Part shown: positions 11,306 to 23,978 of the stretch, in pieces
How the letters are laid out: each line of letters opens with the position of its first letter
Position numbering within the stretch: position 1 is the first letter of the stretch
Origin: Pegea sp. RAD2-039
Lineage: Eukaryota; Chordata; Thaliacea; Salpida; Salpidae
Direction of reading: 5' to 3'
Assembly (NCBI GenBank): GCA_034620365.1
Contig: JAQGEQ010000335.1
Location: forward strand, 1-64,000
Length of the DNA: 64,000 nucleotides
Made by a program: the position numbers and the translations under genes
Notes under the pieces: generated by a model
Seen by the model: the letters and a program-made list of their open reading frames with translations, nothing else
What the model was told of the DNA's origin: nothing
The model's database searches: none

Positions 11306-14251
11306 GGGCGACCAAAACCAGTGAGCCAAAATTTTCCATATAAGTTGACAATTGGTACATCTTGTTACTTTAAATATAGAAATGTCAATAGACAGAATAT
11401 TTAAGTGGAAAAGACTTTTATAGCTCCTTTACAAAATAAATTCAAGAATATTTTTGATAACTAGTGAGACCTCTAGCGGATATTTTTTTAAAACAAAACT
11501 GCTACTTTCAAATATCTTGTATTTCAACTATTAAAAATTTCTGTTAACGCCCAATAAGTTCAAACTTTATTTCACTGAGATAATTACAACTCAATTGTAG
11601 AAGCTTTAAGTCGAAACTTCAAGAAAATACTTGCTTTATAACATTTTTGAATTAAGTAATACGTAAAGATTTAGCTTGATAGAAATGTTGGTTCAAAAAT
11701 AGAGATTGAGAAAATGAGATAAATAATTTCCATATTTTACTTGTAAAGTTTTAAGCCCACTATTTAAGCCCAGAAAAATAAGTAAGGTGGTATTTAAAAA
11801 AAAGAAACTCTAAAAAAAGACTAATGACGACACTAAATGATGTACATTTAAATAGAACCTTCTCGAAAAAACTAAAATCATTTGAAACTCTTTAAAAAGT
11901 ATTTCTGTAAATCTGATGTTTATTTTCACAAGTATTTAGAAACAGAAATGATTTTTGTATTTAGTCATACATCATTAAATGGTTTTGGAAACTTATTTCT
12001 ATTTTTAAAATTGATGACATTAAATCATAAAAACGTTTCAAGTGAAATCAATCGTAGCTTGTTTTAATTTTACATATGCATTTATTGACAACTTGTATTT
12101 AAAGCTCCTTTTTTATTTATTTTTGTTCTTAAAGTTAAATCATGTCGAGCATTGCACTAGTCTGTCATCAGCTGTTTTCTCTGGTAAACTTTTATCTGGA
12201 AAAGATATACTGTTATCAGTTAAGAATAACTTTTGTAACTTTATTTTCAGTCATAACATATATCAGATGGATTATAAATTAAATATTAATAAAAAAATAA
12301 GATTATAAGAAAAGGTTTTTAAAAGAAAGACAATTCGATAATGCCAGTTTTCTAAAAGTCTTAAGAAAAATTGATCGAAAATATTAATAAATTTTTGAAA
12401 GAAAAATTTCAAAATAACTGACAAGATAAAAAATAAATATTACTTATAGAACTAAACAGGTTATTTCATCATCAAATTATTTCTTATGTTTGTTAATTTA
12501 CTGTATTCTACTTAATAAATATTTTTAAAGTTTAAGCTATCCATTCAACTCCGAATGAAATTAGAAAGAATTTTTTGAATTCATTGTTTACATAAAAACG
12601 ATATTTTGTTTTTTAAAACTAGGATATAACTTTCGGTTTATTTATTTATACAACCTTTTTTCTCATAGATCTAATCAATTATGATAGAGTACTTCTAAGA
12701 TGTGTTTATATCAAAAAGATTAAAATTTTCTCATACTTTGTTTTCACAACTCTCAACTTAAAAAACTTTGGCCTTAAAATACAATTGATAATTAAATTTT
12801 AAATCACAATAACCTATTCTAATAATGTGATATTAACTATATTTACGTTAGTTCTAAAAATTCGGAAAAACTATACCTTTTTATTCTATTTTAAACCTAT
12901 TTTAACATCAATTAAAAAAATCAATATACAAATTTCCACTTTACTAGTTTTGGTTTTCAAAGTAACTGAAATAAAAGTTGTATTCATGCTTTTTTCAAAC
13001 TAATTATTCGAAATAAAATCAGACTTTATTAATCTTTTCTAACTACTTACAGCTGATAAACTATTACTAAAAAATTATTTTACTTCAGCTTCTCACAAAT
13101 AACTAATTAAATAAAATCTATGATTGAATTTTCAACAAAGCATTTGAAACAAAATAGAGCTTGCAAAAAAACTCATTAAATCTATTTCAATTAATTGCAA
13201 CTACTAATTTTACTTACTAGTCATTTTTTGATAAACATAGATATTATACTTCTAGTTTTGATTGATTTCTAATAAAAATAAAACTGTAATATATTTGTGG
13301 TTTGTTTATTTAGGATGGTAAAAATAAAAGATACTTTAGTGACCTTTATAATAAAAATTTTAATGAAAGCTAATTATTGTCAGAAATTTATATAAAAAGA
13401 TTTATGTTAATTTTAAAATAATTGTTATGAATGAACTTAAGTTATAATAAAAAAATCTTTTAACTTACTGCTAAATTTGTCACTTTTATCTTATGGCCGG
13501 GGATTTCTGTATTTTCAAAATTTAGCACATTTCAATTATAGCTGGGTCAGTTTTCTTCTTGTTATTAATACGAACTTTATTCTTTTAATAGTATATATTT
13601 TAACTTGTTTTTTACATTTGTTTTTTGAATTATATTTTGGTGTTAGCTTTATATCAATTATATCAAATACTAAGTTAATTACTGTGATATAAACTTCTTA
13701 AAATTTGTATTATGTAGTAAATTTCTACGTTAGATAAATTTTAAAGGCATTTATGAGTTACAGATCTTAAGTTAATTAATTGTATTTCTTATTGTTTATC
13801 AACTTAAAATAATTTTTATTATATTTTTGTTTTTATGTGAGACAGATTATATATTTATAATTCTATTCAAGGTTCAATTTAATACATTTCTTTATGTTTT
13901 ATAAAATTAAATTTTTGTATTATAGTTTATATAAAAGATCTTAATATAAATCTACAAACTTATGTAAAGTCATTTTTACAATTTATTGTTTTTTGGTATT
14001 TTTAATAAATTTTATTTATTTCAAAGTTTTTTATTTGAAAATTATTTCTATGAAATGCTTTAAGTAATGGTTATAAGAAAATTGAATTTTCTTTAGTCAC
14101 TTTTATATTGATATTTAGTTTTAGGTTTTTATATAAAATTTAATGATAGTTTGTATAACAATTATATTAAAAGCTTATTTATAACCAAATCTTATTAAAC
14201 TAACTATTAAAGATAAGATTTTTTTGTTTAGATTTAAGTGAGTTTTGAAAA
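11306..14251. other. AT-rich spacer between U2 and NUP205 (right arm)
   Basis: Mirror image of 5519-8464. It contains the presumed 5' flank of NUP205. A pyrimidine-rich stretch ending in tttag lies at about 14222-14232, just before the start codon, and could be the acceptor of a 5' UTR intron or a trans-splice site. No gene is seen. Confidence 0.65.
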
Positions 14252-17200
14252 ATGCCTAGTAAATGGACTCCTTTTAAGGATTTGTTTGGATGTGTTGAAC
14301 AATTTGTTGCTCATGACAAACCAGATATTTTATTAAAAACAAAATCTCTATTAACTTGTTATAAATCGGAATTTCTGTCTTTGTTATTAAACTTGGTAAG
14401 AATTTTAAAATTATCACTCATTAAACTTTTATTCAAAATAAAATATTATTATTAATATTCATTATTATTAGTATTTAGAATCTAAATAATATTCAGCTCT
14501 TATATTAAGTTTTCAAAGAAATTTAAATTTTCTTTTAATTATAATTAAAATAATTTTATATCTTTAATATAAAACTTTTAATTTATAAGTTATATTTATG
14601 AATACTTTCATATATTATATAAGACCCTTGTGATATTTATTTATGTTTTTAATACTAGTTGACTTAAGTACTTTTAAGTGCTTAATTTGCTTAATAACTA
14701 TGATAAATATTTTAATTTTTCAGCCTAAAAATGGTGAAGACAGAAGAAGAGTAAAAGAGTGCGATAAAACTCCTTTAATTATATCTGGTGAAAGTAGACC
14801 TAAAACATACACTGAAGATTTCATTAAAGATGTTTTGGTTTTAAGTGACTTCTTTAACTTAAATGAGTTATCATCATTTGAGTTGCTTTTGGCAGGTGAC
14901 AATTTGATGGTCAAATATTTAATGAAATAAATAATTAAATTATTTCAATTAGCTGAGTTACAAGAAGCAAATTACCTGCATTATGGTAGATGTCTTGTTT
15001 CAATATTAATGTATTGGGATGGAAGAAAAAACTTGGTTGGTTCACTAAGAGGTTTAATTTTATGTCGAAAAGGAAACACTTGGTCGTTTCCAGATTTATC
15101 GTGAGTTGATTTGTTATAATTTTCATAAATTTTGAAATTTACGAATTGTTAGAAATGATGCTCAACAACTTGCTACATCCTTCACTGACAATCTTCAGGC
15201 AAATGGTTTAGTGAAAAGAATCTTAAATTTATTGAAAGATATCAATGTTAAAGATGAGATTGAAAAAATTGATCATAGTCCTCACCTTAGAGGAGTAACT
15301 CCCAGATATTTAAAAGAGGTAGAAATTGTTGATCTTTTGATATATTTTAACTTTTTGATGTTCTTAAGGTGAAATCTTTAATTGAAGGAGTTGTAAGTGG
15401 TTTGACTGAATGCCTCTTCTTCTTTGCTGCTCAATCTGGTCTAACTTACAATGAAGTAGTTGATATTGTCAATTATTTAAAAGCAAATGCTGAAGTTGCC
15501 AATTCAGTGCTTACACCTGTCAGTATGGGACTTCTATTTTCTGTTTTCTATTCCATACTTCCACCTCGTGAACAATTTCAAAATGCTTCAATTGCAAGTA
15601 AATTGGAATTAGTGAAATTTTTGGATAATCCAACTTTATTTTGATAGTTCTAGATGACTATAATCACAATTTGATTACTGACAAAGACTTTCTACCTGGC
15701 TTCCACAATCTACTGACCGCAGGTCAAAGGTACCAACAATCCCAGCTTTAATTTCAGTTTGATTGAAATATTGTTGGTATTAGTTCCACTATGACAAGCT
15801 GGAAGGTACCAGGAGTATTGGCTTGTCTTCAATTCTTTTGGTCACAATCAATATCTCGGCTTCTCACTCTTAACATCAACTCGCCTCCAGTAGAATGGAA
15901 TTGTATCATAGAGCAAGAAGAAACTGTGTTAGATAGAGCGCTTTCTGGGAATGTCTTCAATTTTATGAAGGTCAACTTTTTTACATTCAAATAATTGATT
16001 TTAACAATTTTGATTTAGGATAAAATAGTATCAAGCCCTTTATTTCACCAAGAAGAATTTTATGTAAGAGCAATGCATGAAGGTCTGACTGATCTGATCC
16101 GTTTGATGCCACTCAAGGTGATCTTTTATGTTTATATTGATCTTTTTTGGGGTTGAGATAGGAGCGTGCATCTTCACTCTTTTATTTTAATTTGTTGTTA
16201 AAGACAAAAGAAATACGAAACCAAGGTGACGACGAAGCGCGATTGCTTCTTCAATCGATATGTCAAGGAGAAGTATCTCCAGAAGATTACAAGAACGACT
16301 TTGAGGCTGTTAGTTTTGATTTGTTGATTTCAGTTTTGAAAATTTGAAATAAAATTTGTTTAAAGTTGATGGAATTGATGAATGCTGTTTATAAGAAAGA
16401 TCCTCTAAATCTTCAATTATCACTTGAGTATTGGTGCCCTGCTGCAAACTTTGATGGAACATCTCATCATCATCAAAGATCGAGACTCAATCAAAGACAG
16501 GTGATCATCTACAGAGACTCTCATCATTCTAACATCCAATCAAATTTCAGACTCTCCTCTACAAATTCGTACGGATGTCCGCCGATCAACTACCTCATCT
16601 TCTCTACATCTCGTACATCAAGATGCTAATTGGTTTATCAAGTGGGAAGAAAAGCGCGCGCGCCGCCTTTGAAATGTTACGGTTGAATGGTTCAAGTTCT
16701 TTCAACGGTTTGTTACCTCAATCAAGATCTTCTTCAACTAATTCCAGTTTGCTTTCAGTTGAAGAGCGGGGAGCAGTGTCTTGGGACTCCTTCTTCCGAT
16801 CATGTCATCGCTATCACAACGAACTTCAACAAAAACCAACTTCAACAAGCCCCTTGATGATGATGAACGCGCGATCAATGACGTCATCACATACAACTCA
16901 ACGCATCCATCCGCGAGAAGTTGAAGCTCTTTGCTGTTTTATGCAACTGATCGCAGTCATCTCAAAACATGTAATCACCTCACTACTATTAAATTCATCT
17001 AACTAAATGACGTCATCAGGACGATATCGCTCGTCACGCGTTCTATGAGAACGCACAATGGTGCGCCTGTGAAGTGATGTTTGGACTGCTTCAGTGTCCT
17101 ATACCAGTTGGTTTAAAAGCGGACATCTTGCTGGCCCTGGCCCACATCGTACGAGACCGCGATCTTGTTCCTGCTCTTTTACAAATGACTCAAAGCTCCA

Positions 17201-20200
17201 AACTTCTGCAAGATCCCAGCTACTGTAAGTTGTGATTCACTCGTACATCGAGTCTCACAAGATTGCTTCAGCTGCTCATAACAAGTCAAGTGGAATAATT
17301 GCTGAATTAGAAGAAGTAGAATCAAAAGATGAAGAGTATCCGCTCACGCGCGCCTTTCTCAAATATCTTCATTCGATTTCCGCCACTTTTTGTGATTCTG
17401 TCATCAGGTACCAACATCCAATCTTTTATCAGTCTTCTAACTTTCATTCTGTAGTCATGGCAACAAAGCCTCTCCATGGCCAATGAACGATTATCTCAAT
17501 TACGTCATCGAAGTCGTCTTCAACAAGGCGTTGACGCGGAGTTATAATCGAAGCGAAGAGAAGTGGCAGGTATGAGTGACGTCACTGATGATGTCATCAT
17601 TTGATCCATCTAAATCAAAGGTCATCGTCAAATGTTTGAAACTTTTCATCAAAATTTTGGACAATTATTCCCCTGCTTTGGAAGATCAACTTCAAGTTTA
17701 TTCCCACCAAAGCTCTTCATCTAAAGTCTTCCGCAGCATCCCTAAAGAAGCCGGATCACCAGGACACAATCTGTTGATGCATGTTTACAGCGAAGGCAAC
17801 TTCTTTCGAATGGTCGTTGTCATCACAACCAGCATCTTCATCTTATTTGATTTTATCAACAGATTATGAGTATCATTAAATCAGCCCTTGAATATTTGAA
17901 ACTTTTTCAAAAAGATGATAAATTAGAAAAGTATTTGGTGAAAGCTTCAAATCTTTCACTTCAGTTTATTCTCATTTCACTTGAATTTCGGGTACATCCA
18001 ACTCGCATCCAACTCTGATCCTTCATCCTCATCTTCCACAGGATTCTTTCTTTGATGCTCTCCGTGAAAGCAAACAAGCCATGTTGATAGCAGGACTGGA
18101 CAAGTTGTTACTTGGAGTTAACCCTCAAACAGGAATATCCGATTATGTCGTCAACATCGCCAGGTAGTCTCTTGCATCTTCTTCATCTTCTACATCCGAT
18201 CTTACTCCTTTAGTTTAATCATCTACAACTCATCACATCCTCAACTGACACTGCAAGCTGTTAAAACCATTTCACATCTCTGTTTCTCATCCGCCATCAA
18301 CCAACGCGATGTATTGACGTCATTGGTGACGTCATGTTGCAAGTCAACACAAGAAAATATCTTTCAAGGTTTTGTAGAAATACTCGATCTAGCATGCGAT
18401 GACATGGGGAATAATTTCGGTATTTAGCGGCAATTTCTCATCCTATTCCGGTCAAATATTTACAACTTTTCGAGTAGATGCGACGATGAAGCAGCGACGT
18501 ATCTGTCAGGAATATATTGTCCGTTTGATGATACATTGTCTGGACCAACCGCATCCCAACCTGTCACTGCTCATGTTAGGTTTCGATTATGGGGTTAACC
18601 CCGTTCAAGCCAACTTACAGGTTTACTGGTCCACTTTACATTATTATCTTTAACTCTACTTGTCCTAGGACCCTGCTGTCCATGGTTACCGGACTTGTTT
18701 ACACTCTTTGATGAGTATATTAACATGTAGTGCTGATGGAAAAGCGCCACCCTGTGTTCAAATTAATCCAACACTTGCTCAATTATGTTACAATTTGATT
18801 TATAAACTTTGTAAAAATCCTGATACAAGCTCATCGGTTTTAAGGTTAGCCTCATCTGATCTTCATCTAAATCTGATCTTTATCTAAATCTGATCTTCAT
18901 CTAAATCTGATCTTTATCTAAATCTGATCTTCATCTTCATCTAAATCTGATCTTTATTTTCTTCAGATATTTGAGGTCCTCATATGAATTTTTCACGAAG
19001 CATGTCAAATGTCTTCCTTTTACAATCCAACAAATCGGTTAGCAACTCTTTATTCTTTTCTTATGTTACGTCATCACGTGACGTCCTTATAGACACCTCA
19101 GCCACCAATCAAGTACTTCTACAACAATCGTGGTTGATGAAATGTGTCGCGATTGAGATCTACTCTTTGATGACGAACCAACAACGCGATCATGCGCAAC
19201 AAATCATCCAGGTGATCTTATTCATCTGCAATTTATGCAAATGAGCTCAAATCTCTTTTTAGATCTTATTTGATTCTGGAGAGGAGATCAATAGATCTCT
19301 ATCTAACATCACGTCATCAACATCTGTGTTTCAAGATCCTTTTATGTCTTTGAATATATCTTTATCGCGCACTTTCGAATCTTCGAGTAATTTCACTTTC
19401 AATCAAACGAGATTTAAAAATGATGAAAGTCTGAAGCTCCTTCAAATCATCGATGTCCTAGATCTCTCTCAAGTAATCCCAACATCTTCATCTGCTCTTT
19501 TTGATCCTCATCTTTCAGACTGCTCCTAGTAAACTGATTCTTCAACAATTCCGTTTATCAGATGTCGAAGAAGTGATTTCAAAGTGTGAGGTGAAGCATT
19601 ATCAAGGATCCACTTATTGTGATGTCAAGGTACACGCGCGCCCCCCACACGCTCCACTTCATTCTCCTCACATCCGCAGGCACTCCATGAGCTCTTGGAA
19701 GCTAGTTTAGAGAGTCTTAATGGAGCAGAAGAAGCTAACCGAAAGTTGCTAGCAGAAGAAGATCTCCAGGTGAGTCGCAAAAGTCGGGAATCGACGATTA
19801 TGACGTCATTACGATCTTTAGAACATCCTGAGACACGTTGTTGAAAGGAATCAGATGCGGGAGTCGATCCATGCCAAACTCTCTTTTCTCAATTCGTGGA
19901 AGCAAGTGTTCGAGATCTCTATTGCGTCACGTGATCTTATTCCTAAGGAGAAATACGAACAAGTGATTAATCGATGGAGTCGAGCGCCACCTAGTGACCT
20001 GATCTTTGTAGGTTCTACTCTCAGTTGCTACAAGTATCATCCGGAAAGTGAGAGATTGTAGATCTTCTCCGGAAATGGTGATGTCTTTCAGTTCTTCTGT
20101 TTTTTCTATCTTCTCTGCGATTAGAGATATCATTTGGGAGAGTGTTGAGAGTGGAGAGTGAGTACATCCCATCGATCCCTGCATCCGATCCCTACGTTTG

Positions 20201-22631
20201 ATCCCTACTTTCCGTCTTCATATTTCATATTTTTTGCAGCAAAATTGTGAAGAAGCTGAAATCGAGTTTTGCTGTATCGTTGAAGGTGACGTCATCATCT
20301 TTTGATCTTCTTTTGTTTCTCACCTGATCTTTTTCTGATTTCATCTTCTTCTTCAGATAATTATCCAAGGAATCATCGAATGGTTGACTCAATCAGGAGT
20401 ATCACAAAGAGTCCGACCTGATCTTTACGCAGCTCTTCTTTCTTACCTTAATCTATGTACTCGTCCAAAGACTCGAGGTTACATTTAGATATTAAAATCT
20501 CATCATCAACTGATCTTCAATTGATGCAGAGACACAATCAGCTGATACCATCATCAATTTGTCGAAAGAAGATGTTTATACGAAGATGAATCGTGAAAAT
20601 ACGCAATTATTCAAGACATTTGGAGACTCACTCATCAATCTACTTTGTAAAGACACATGTACAGGTAAGAAGATCACTTTCTACCTCATTTGTCTCACAA
20701 ATCTACTTCAGGAAATGGGATCTGTCGAATTCTTGCATATGCTTGTATGGATGCTGTCATCCAAATTGATTCCAACTATACTTGGATCAATTTTATCAGT
20801 AAAAATGGATATTTGAGTAACGTTGCACGCAGGTAAAGGTCTCTTCATCTTCACATCATATTTCACATCAATTTTGTTGCTAGTTTCACCGAAGAAGACG
20901 GATATCTGTGTCTCAATTCACCAAATGACTTCAATATTCGCACAGTTTACATCTACGAGCAGAAAATGGCTCTTCTTTGCTCCATCTCTCAAACACCAGA
21001 GGGTGCTAGAGCAGTGCTGGATGCTGGCATCTTGTCTATATTTAGTGAATGTCGTTTCTTTGGAGTACGATCTTATATAGATCAAGGTGAAACTGATCCC
21101 ATTCTCATCTCAATCTGATCCCTATGTCTTTCAGATCCATCTCAACTAACCACATATCGTCAACTAACTTTTCCGGCCTTCCGTTTATGCTCCGCCATAC
21201 TTGGATCACTTGGTCAGTGGCTGACTTCATCTCTAATCTCAATTTCATCATCTTGATCTTAGGAGGAAGATTCCATCATCTCGCTAGTAGCACCGTCCTT
21301 CAATTCCTGCTTTCACACTCAGATTCGCTTTTAGGTCCCTTGTTCGACACCACCATCGACTACACCAACTTGGAGGTCCTCATCTACTTCCCTGACCTCT
21401 AACATCTCATCACGTGTTCATCTACAGGTTTTAACTGAATGGAAACTTTTAACTGGCCTTCTCAGTCAGATGCCAGATCAATATTGTAAATCTGGTGTCC
21501 AAAACTTCGATCCCATGGCACCAGGGTTTCACAATGAACCATTCTCCCACTTACTTCGCGTCCAGGTGCTCTCATCTGTCAACATTCGTGTCTTCTTCTC
21601 ACTTTTACCTTTTGTACAGCGCCAACTAGTGGCGATGATCTCAAAAATCTTCCTTACTGAGAAGCAACTGTTTGAATTGAAAGAGCAACTTCTCTATACA
21701 TCCAATGAGAAGACTCCTTCATTTGAAACCGTGAGTTCTTTTCTACATCATTTCCGCTTTACTAAATCCTTATCATCAGGTCTGTTCTTCGTTGAATGAG
21801 ATTGGAGCAAATATCTTCTCGTTCTTTCGCGTCTTCTCGCTTAGTTACGACCAATCTTCCCCCTACCTCTACTTTGCTCCCTTCATTGGAGACTTACATA
21901 ACCGATTTGGGGCAGGTGAGGACCTCATCTTCCCAAGTCTTCATCTTTTCATCCTCATATCATCAGATAACCAAAAAGCAACGATTGGGACTCTGATCCG
22001 AGTATTAAAGAGCGCAATGAAGAGCTACAAAGACCACTCAGATTCCACTTCATCCCCAAACCCGGATCAAGTTTGAATCTTCATCTTTTTATCCTCAGAT
22101 TTTTCTGATCAGATCTTCTTTTAGAGCTCTCAAGTCAGTTGTCTCTTCTTCATCATTGAGAACGCCTTGTTGTTGCTATGGCAACACGTCGAGTACTTTG
22201 TGTTGCGATGTGAGCCGAGTGAAGTGAAAGTGAAGAGTGTACTCTTTTTCAGTGATGCTGAATCTTTTGATAGAAGTTTCTCACATCCTCAACAAGGTTC
22301 AAACACAACGAGGTCCAATTGTTTGTCAGATTTTCAACTTTTCTCTTTCAGAACCTCAACCGAATTTCCAATCACCTAATTTCCACTTCACTTCTGGCGA
22401 AGATTTAGAAAAAGTTTGTTTCTTTATTTCAGAGATAATTACAGATCTCAATTATTTGTTGTCTAGTTCAAAGCTGGTTTGAATGGAGTCCTCTCAAATG
22501 GGTTCTTCAAGCAACTCATCAATTTGTTACCAAATGGAAGAAAGGTTTCTGTAATTCCACCTTTAATTCGAAGACTGCAACGGATTGTTAACATTCATGC
22601 TAATGTCAATTCTCGTCTGGTTCATTTTTAG
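14252..22631 (+). CDS. NUP205: NUP205-like nucleoporin, right-arm copy (complete, many introns)
   Basis: Large alpha-helical scaffold protein of the nuclear pore inner ring, expected to bind the NUP93/NUP35 module at the nuclear envelope. The start is the ATG at 14252 (MPSKWTPFKDLF). The first intron opens after 14395 with gtaag, the second exon begins at 14724, and the second intron opens after 14896. Later exons read in order as family landmarks: ELLLAG, then LMYWDGRKNLVGSLRGL near 15000; LEYWCP near 16430; a GLLQCPIP block near 17085; EEYPLTRAF near 17335; the block leading to QDPAVHGYRTCLH near 18670; and a C-terminal IRRLQRIVNIHANV ending in TAG at 22629-22631. An AATAAA lies at about 22660. 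There are over twenty short introns. From about 16.1 kb on, exons and introns turn markedly richer in GATC and TGACGTCA words. The first two thirds are duplicated in the left arm; the rest is single copy here. Confidence 0.93.
18843..18966. repeat. 17-bp minisatellite filling a NUP205 intron (right arm, about 6 units)
   Basis: Same intron as in the left arm, read on the coding strand as tctgatctYcatctaaa units. The intron opens with gttagcctc and closes with ttttcttcag, and nearly everything between is repeat. Related tctgatctt/catctt words recur in neighbouring NUP205 introns (for example 20280-20357), so the array probably grew from the local low-complexity intron sequence. Confidence 0.93.
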
Positions 22632-23314
22632 ATTTAGCAAAATGTAAAAATGTATATTGAATAAAAATTGTGTTTTTAAAATTATGATCTAAATTAGAAA
22701 AAATATTTCCTAATTGTCGATCTCTGTGTACTGCTAACGAATTTAAACTTGAGTTCTAATTCAATTCTAATTGATAAGAATGTGGATTTTTTTGGGCTGT
22801 GCTTTGGAGTTTACATGTAAATTTCTCATAAAACCTCTTTTTAGATTTAATAAGATTATTTTTTAGTATATTTCATATCTAAATAAACCTATTTTGCAAA
22901 AAAATCTTTTCACAAAAGTTCTTCCAATTAAGAATTTACTGATAAAAAACCTGTAAGAAGTTATTTGTCAGCAGTTATAATTTCAACATTACAAACCTGG
23001 CTGACTTAGAAGAAATGTATTTGATTGAAGTTGGAATGTTATCAGTAATTTTACAACTAGACACAATTTTATTTTGCAAGCATACTTGTAAATTGTCTGA
23101 ATAGAAAATTCATTGACCTATTTCCTGTCCCATTTCAATAACAGAAATAGTTTTATAGTAGTACAGAGACACTACAAAGTGATTCAAGATCGCTGAAAAT
23201 ATTTTAATAACTCAGTAACCTTATTTTTGTGAACAGAAATGACTTAAGATTATTATTTTTTAATTTATGAAGCAGTTTCCAGAAAGTTTTCCAGTTTTCT
23301 TTTATTTAAACATA
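22632..23314. other. Intergenic, NUP205 to membrane protein gene
   Basis: Holds the NUP205 poly(A) signal (AATAAA about 30 bp after the stop codon) and, presumably, the promoter of the next gene. Composition returns here from the GATC-rich NUP205 body to the AT-rich background. Confidence 0.6.
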
Positions 23315-23978
23315 ATGTTAAAGATACTAATAGAAGTTTTGATCTGTACGACATTGATTGCATCTTCACCAACAATTATCAACCACAATAAGAATCAGAC
23401 TGAAAAAAAGTTTGAAGTCACTAATCAGGACTTGTTTAGAGAGTTTTTTCAAAATTGGAGTACTCCTTGTGATGAGCATCAACTGTTATCTTGTTCAGTT
23501 GAACTGAACTTAGAAACAATTGTAACAAATAAATTAGAGGTACTAATTGTAGATAAAACTATTTTCATTTTAAATTTCATACCAATAAAACTAATCTCTA
23601 TCTACAGAAGCTTATTCCCGCCAATATAACTCTTCAAGACATTCAAACTGAACTCAAGGTAAATATCTAACTATTTATTAAATACTTTTATCTTTTAAAC
23701 TAAATGTAATTATGTTGATGTTGCAATAGCTTAAACATGTTTTTATGACTTTGTAGAGTTTACAAGATCTTGTTGATCGCCAAATGTATGTGATTTCTGC
23801 AATAATAACATTACTCGTGATTTGCGTCATAGCTTGTTCTTGTTATTGTACTTTAAACTTATGCAGTAGGAGAAAATCAGCTTGTGGCCCAAATAATGAT
23901 CATGAAAACAGGTATGATCGAATAAATCTTCGATTAAAAGGTTCTCAAAATCCGTACGGATCAACTCAATTATCTTAG
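23315..23978 (+). CDS. Small single-pass membrane protein, function unknown (3 exons)
   Basis: Exons 23315-23539, 23608-23658 and 23757-23978 join in phase to a 165-residue protein. The N-terminus (MLKILIEVLICTTLIASS) looks like a signal peptide. A short ectodomain of about 85 residues follows, with one close cysteine pair (CDEHQLLSC) and N-glycosylation sequons NQT, NWS and NIT. The membrane segment is VISAIITLLVICVIACSC at about residues 104-121, and a basic cytoplasmic tail of about 45 residues contains RRK, NRYDRINLRL and NPYGSTQLS. An in-frame ATG 48 bp upstream (23267) would add 16 residues before the signal peptide and is less likely. Intron ends fit GT-AG. I do not recognise a family; the shape is that of a small type I receptor or adhesion-like protein. 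Confidence 0.7.

Larger units (their letters stand above)
11260..19701. repeat. Right arm of giant inverted repeat (palindrome)
   Basis: Mirror of the left arm. It starts just outside the inverted U2 gene and runs through the 5' two thirds of NUP205. It stops matching at 19701 only because the window begins there on the other side. The NUP205 gene continues without a visible break past 19701, so nothing in the sequence marks a true outer boundary here. Confidence 0.97.

Noticed and set aside
14720-15126. Minus-strand frames overlapping the second and third NUP205 exons
   Set aside because: Shadows of the plus-strand exons, which match NUP205 closely.
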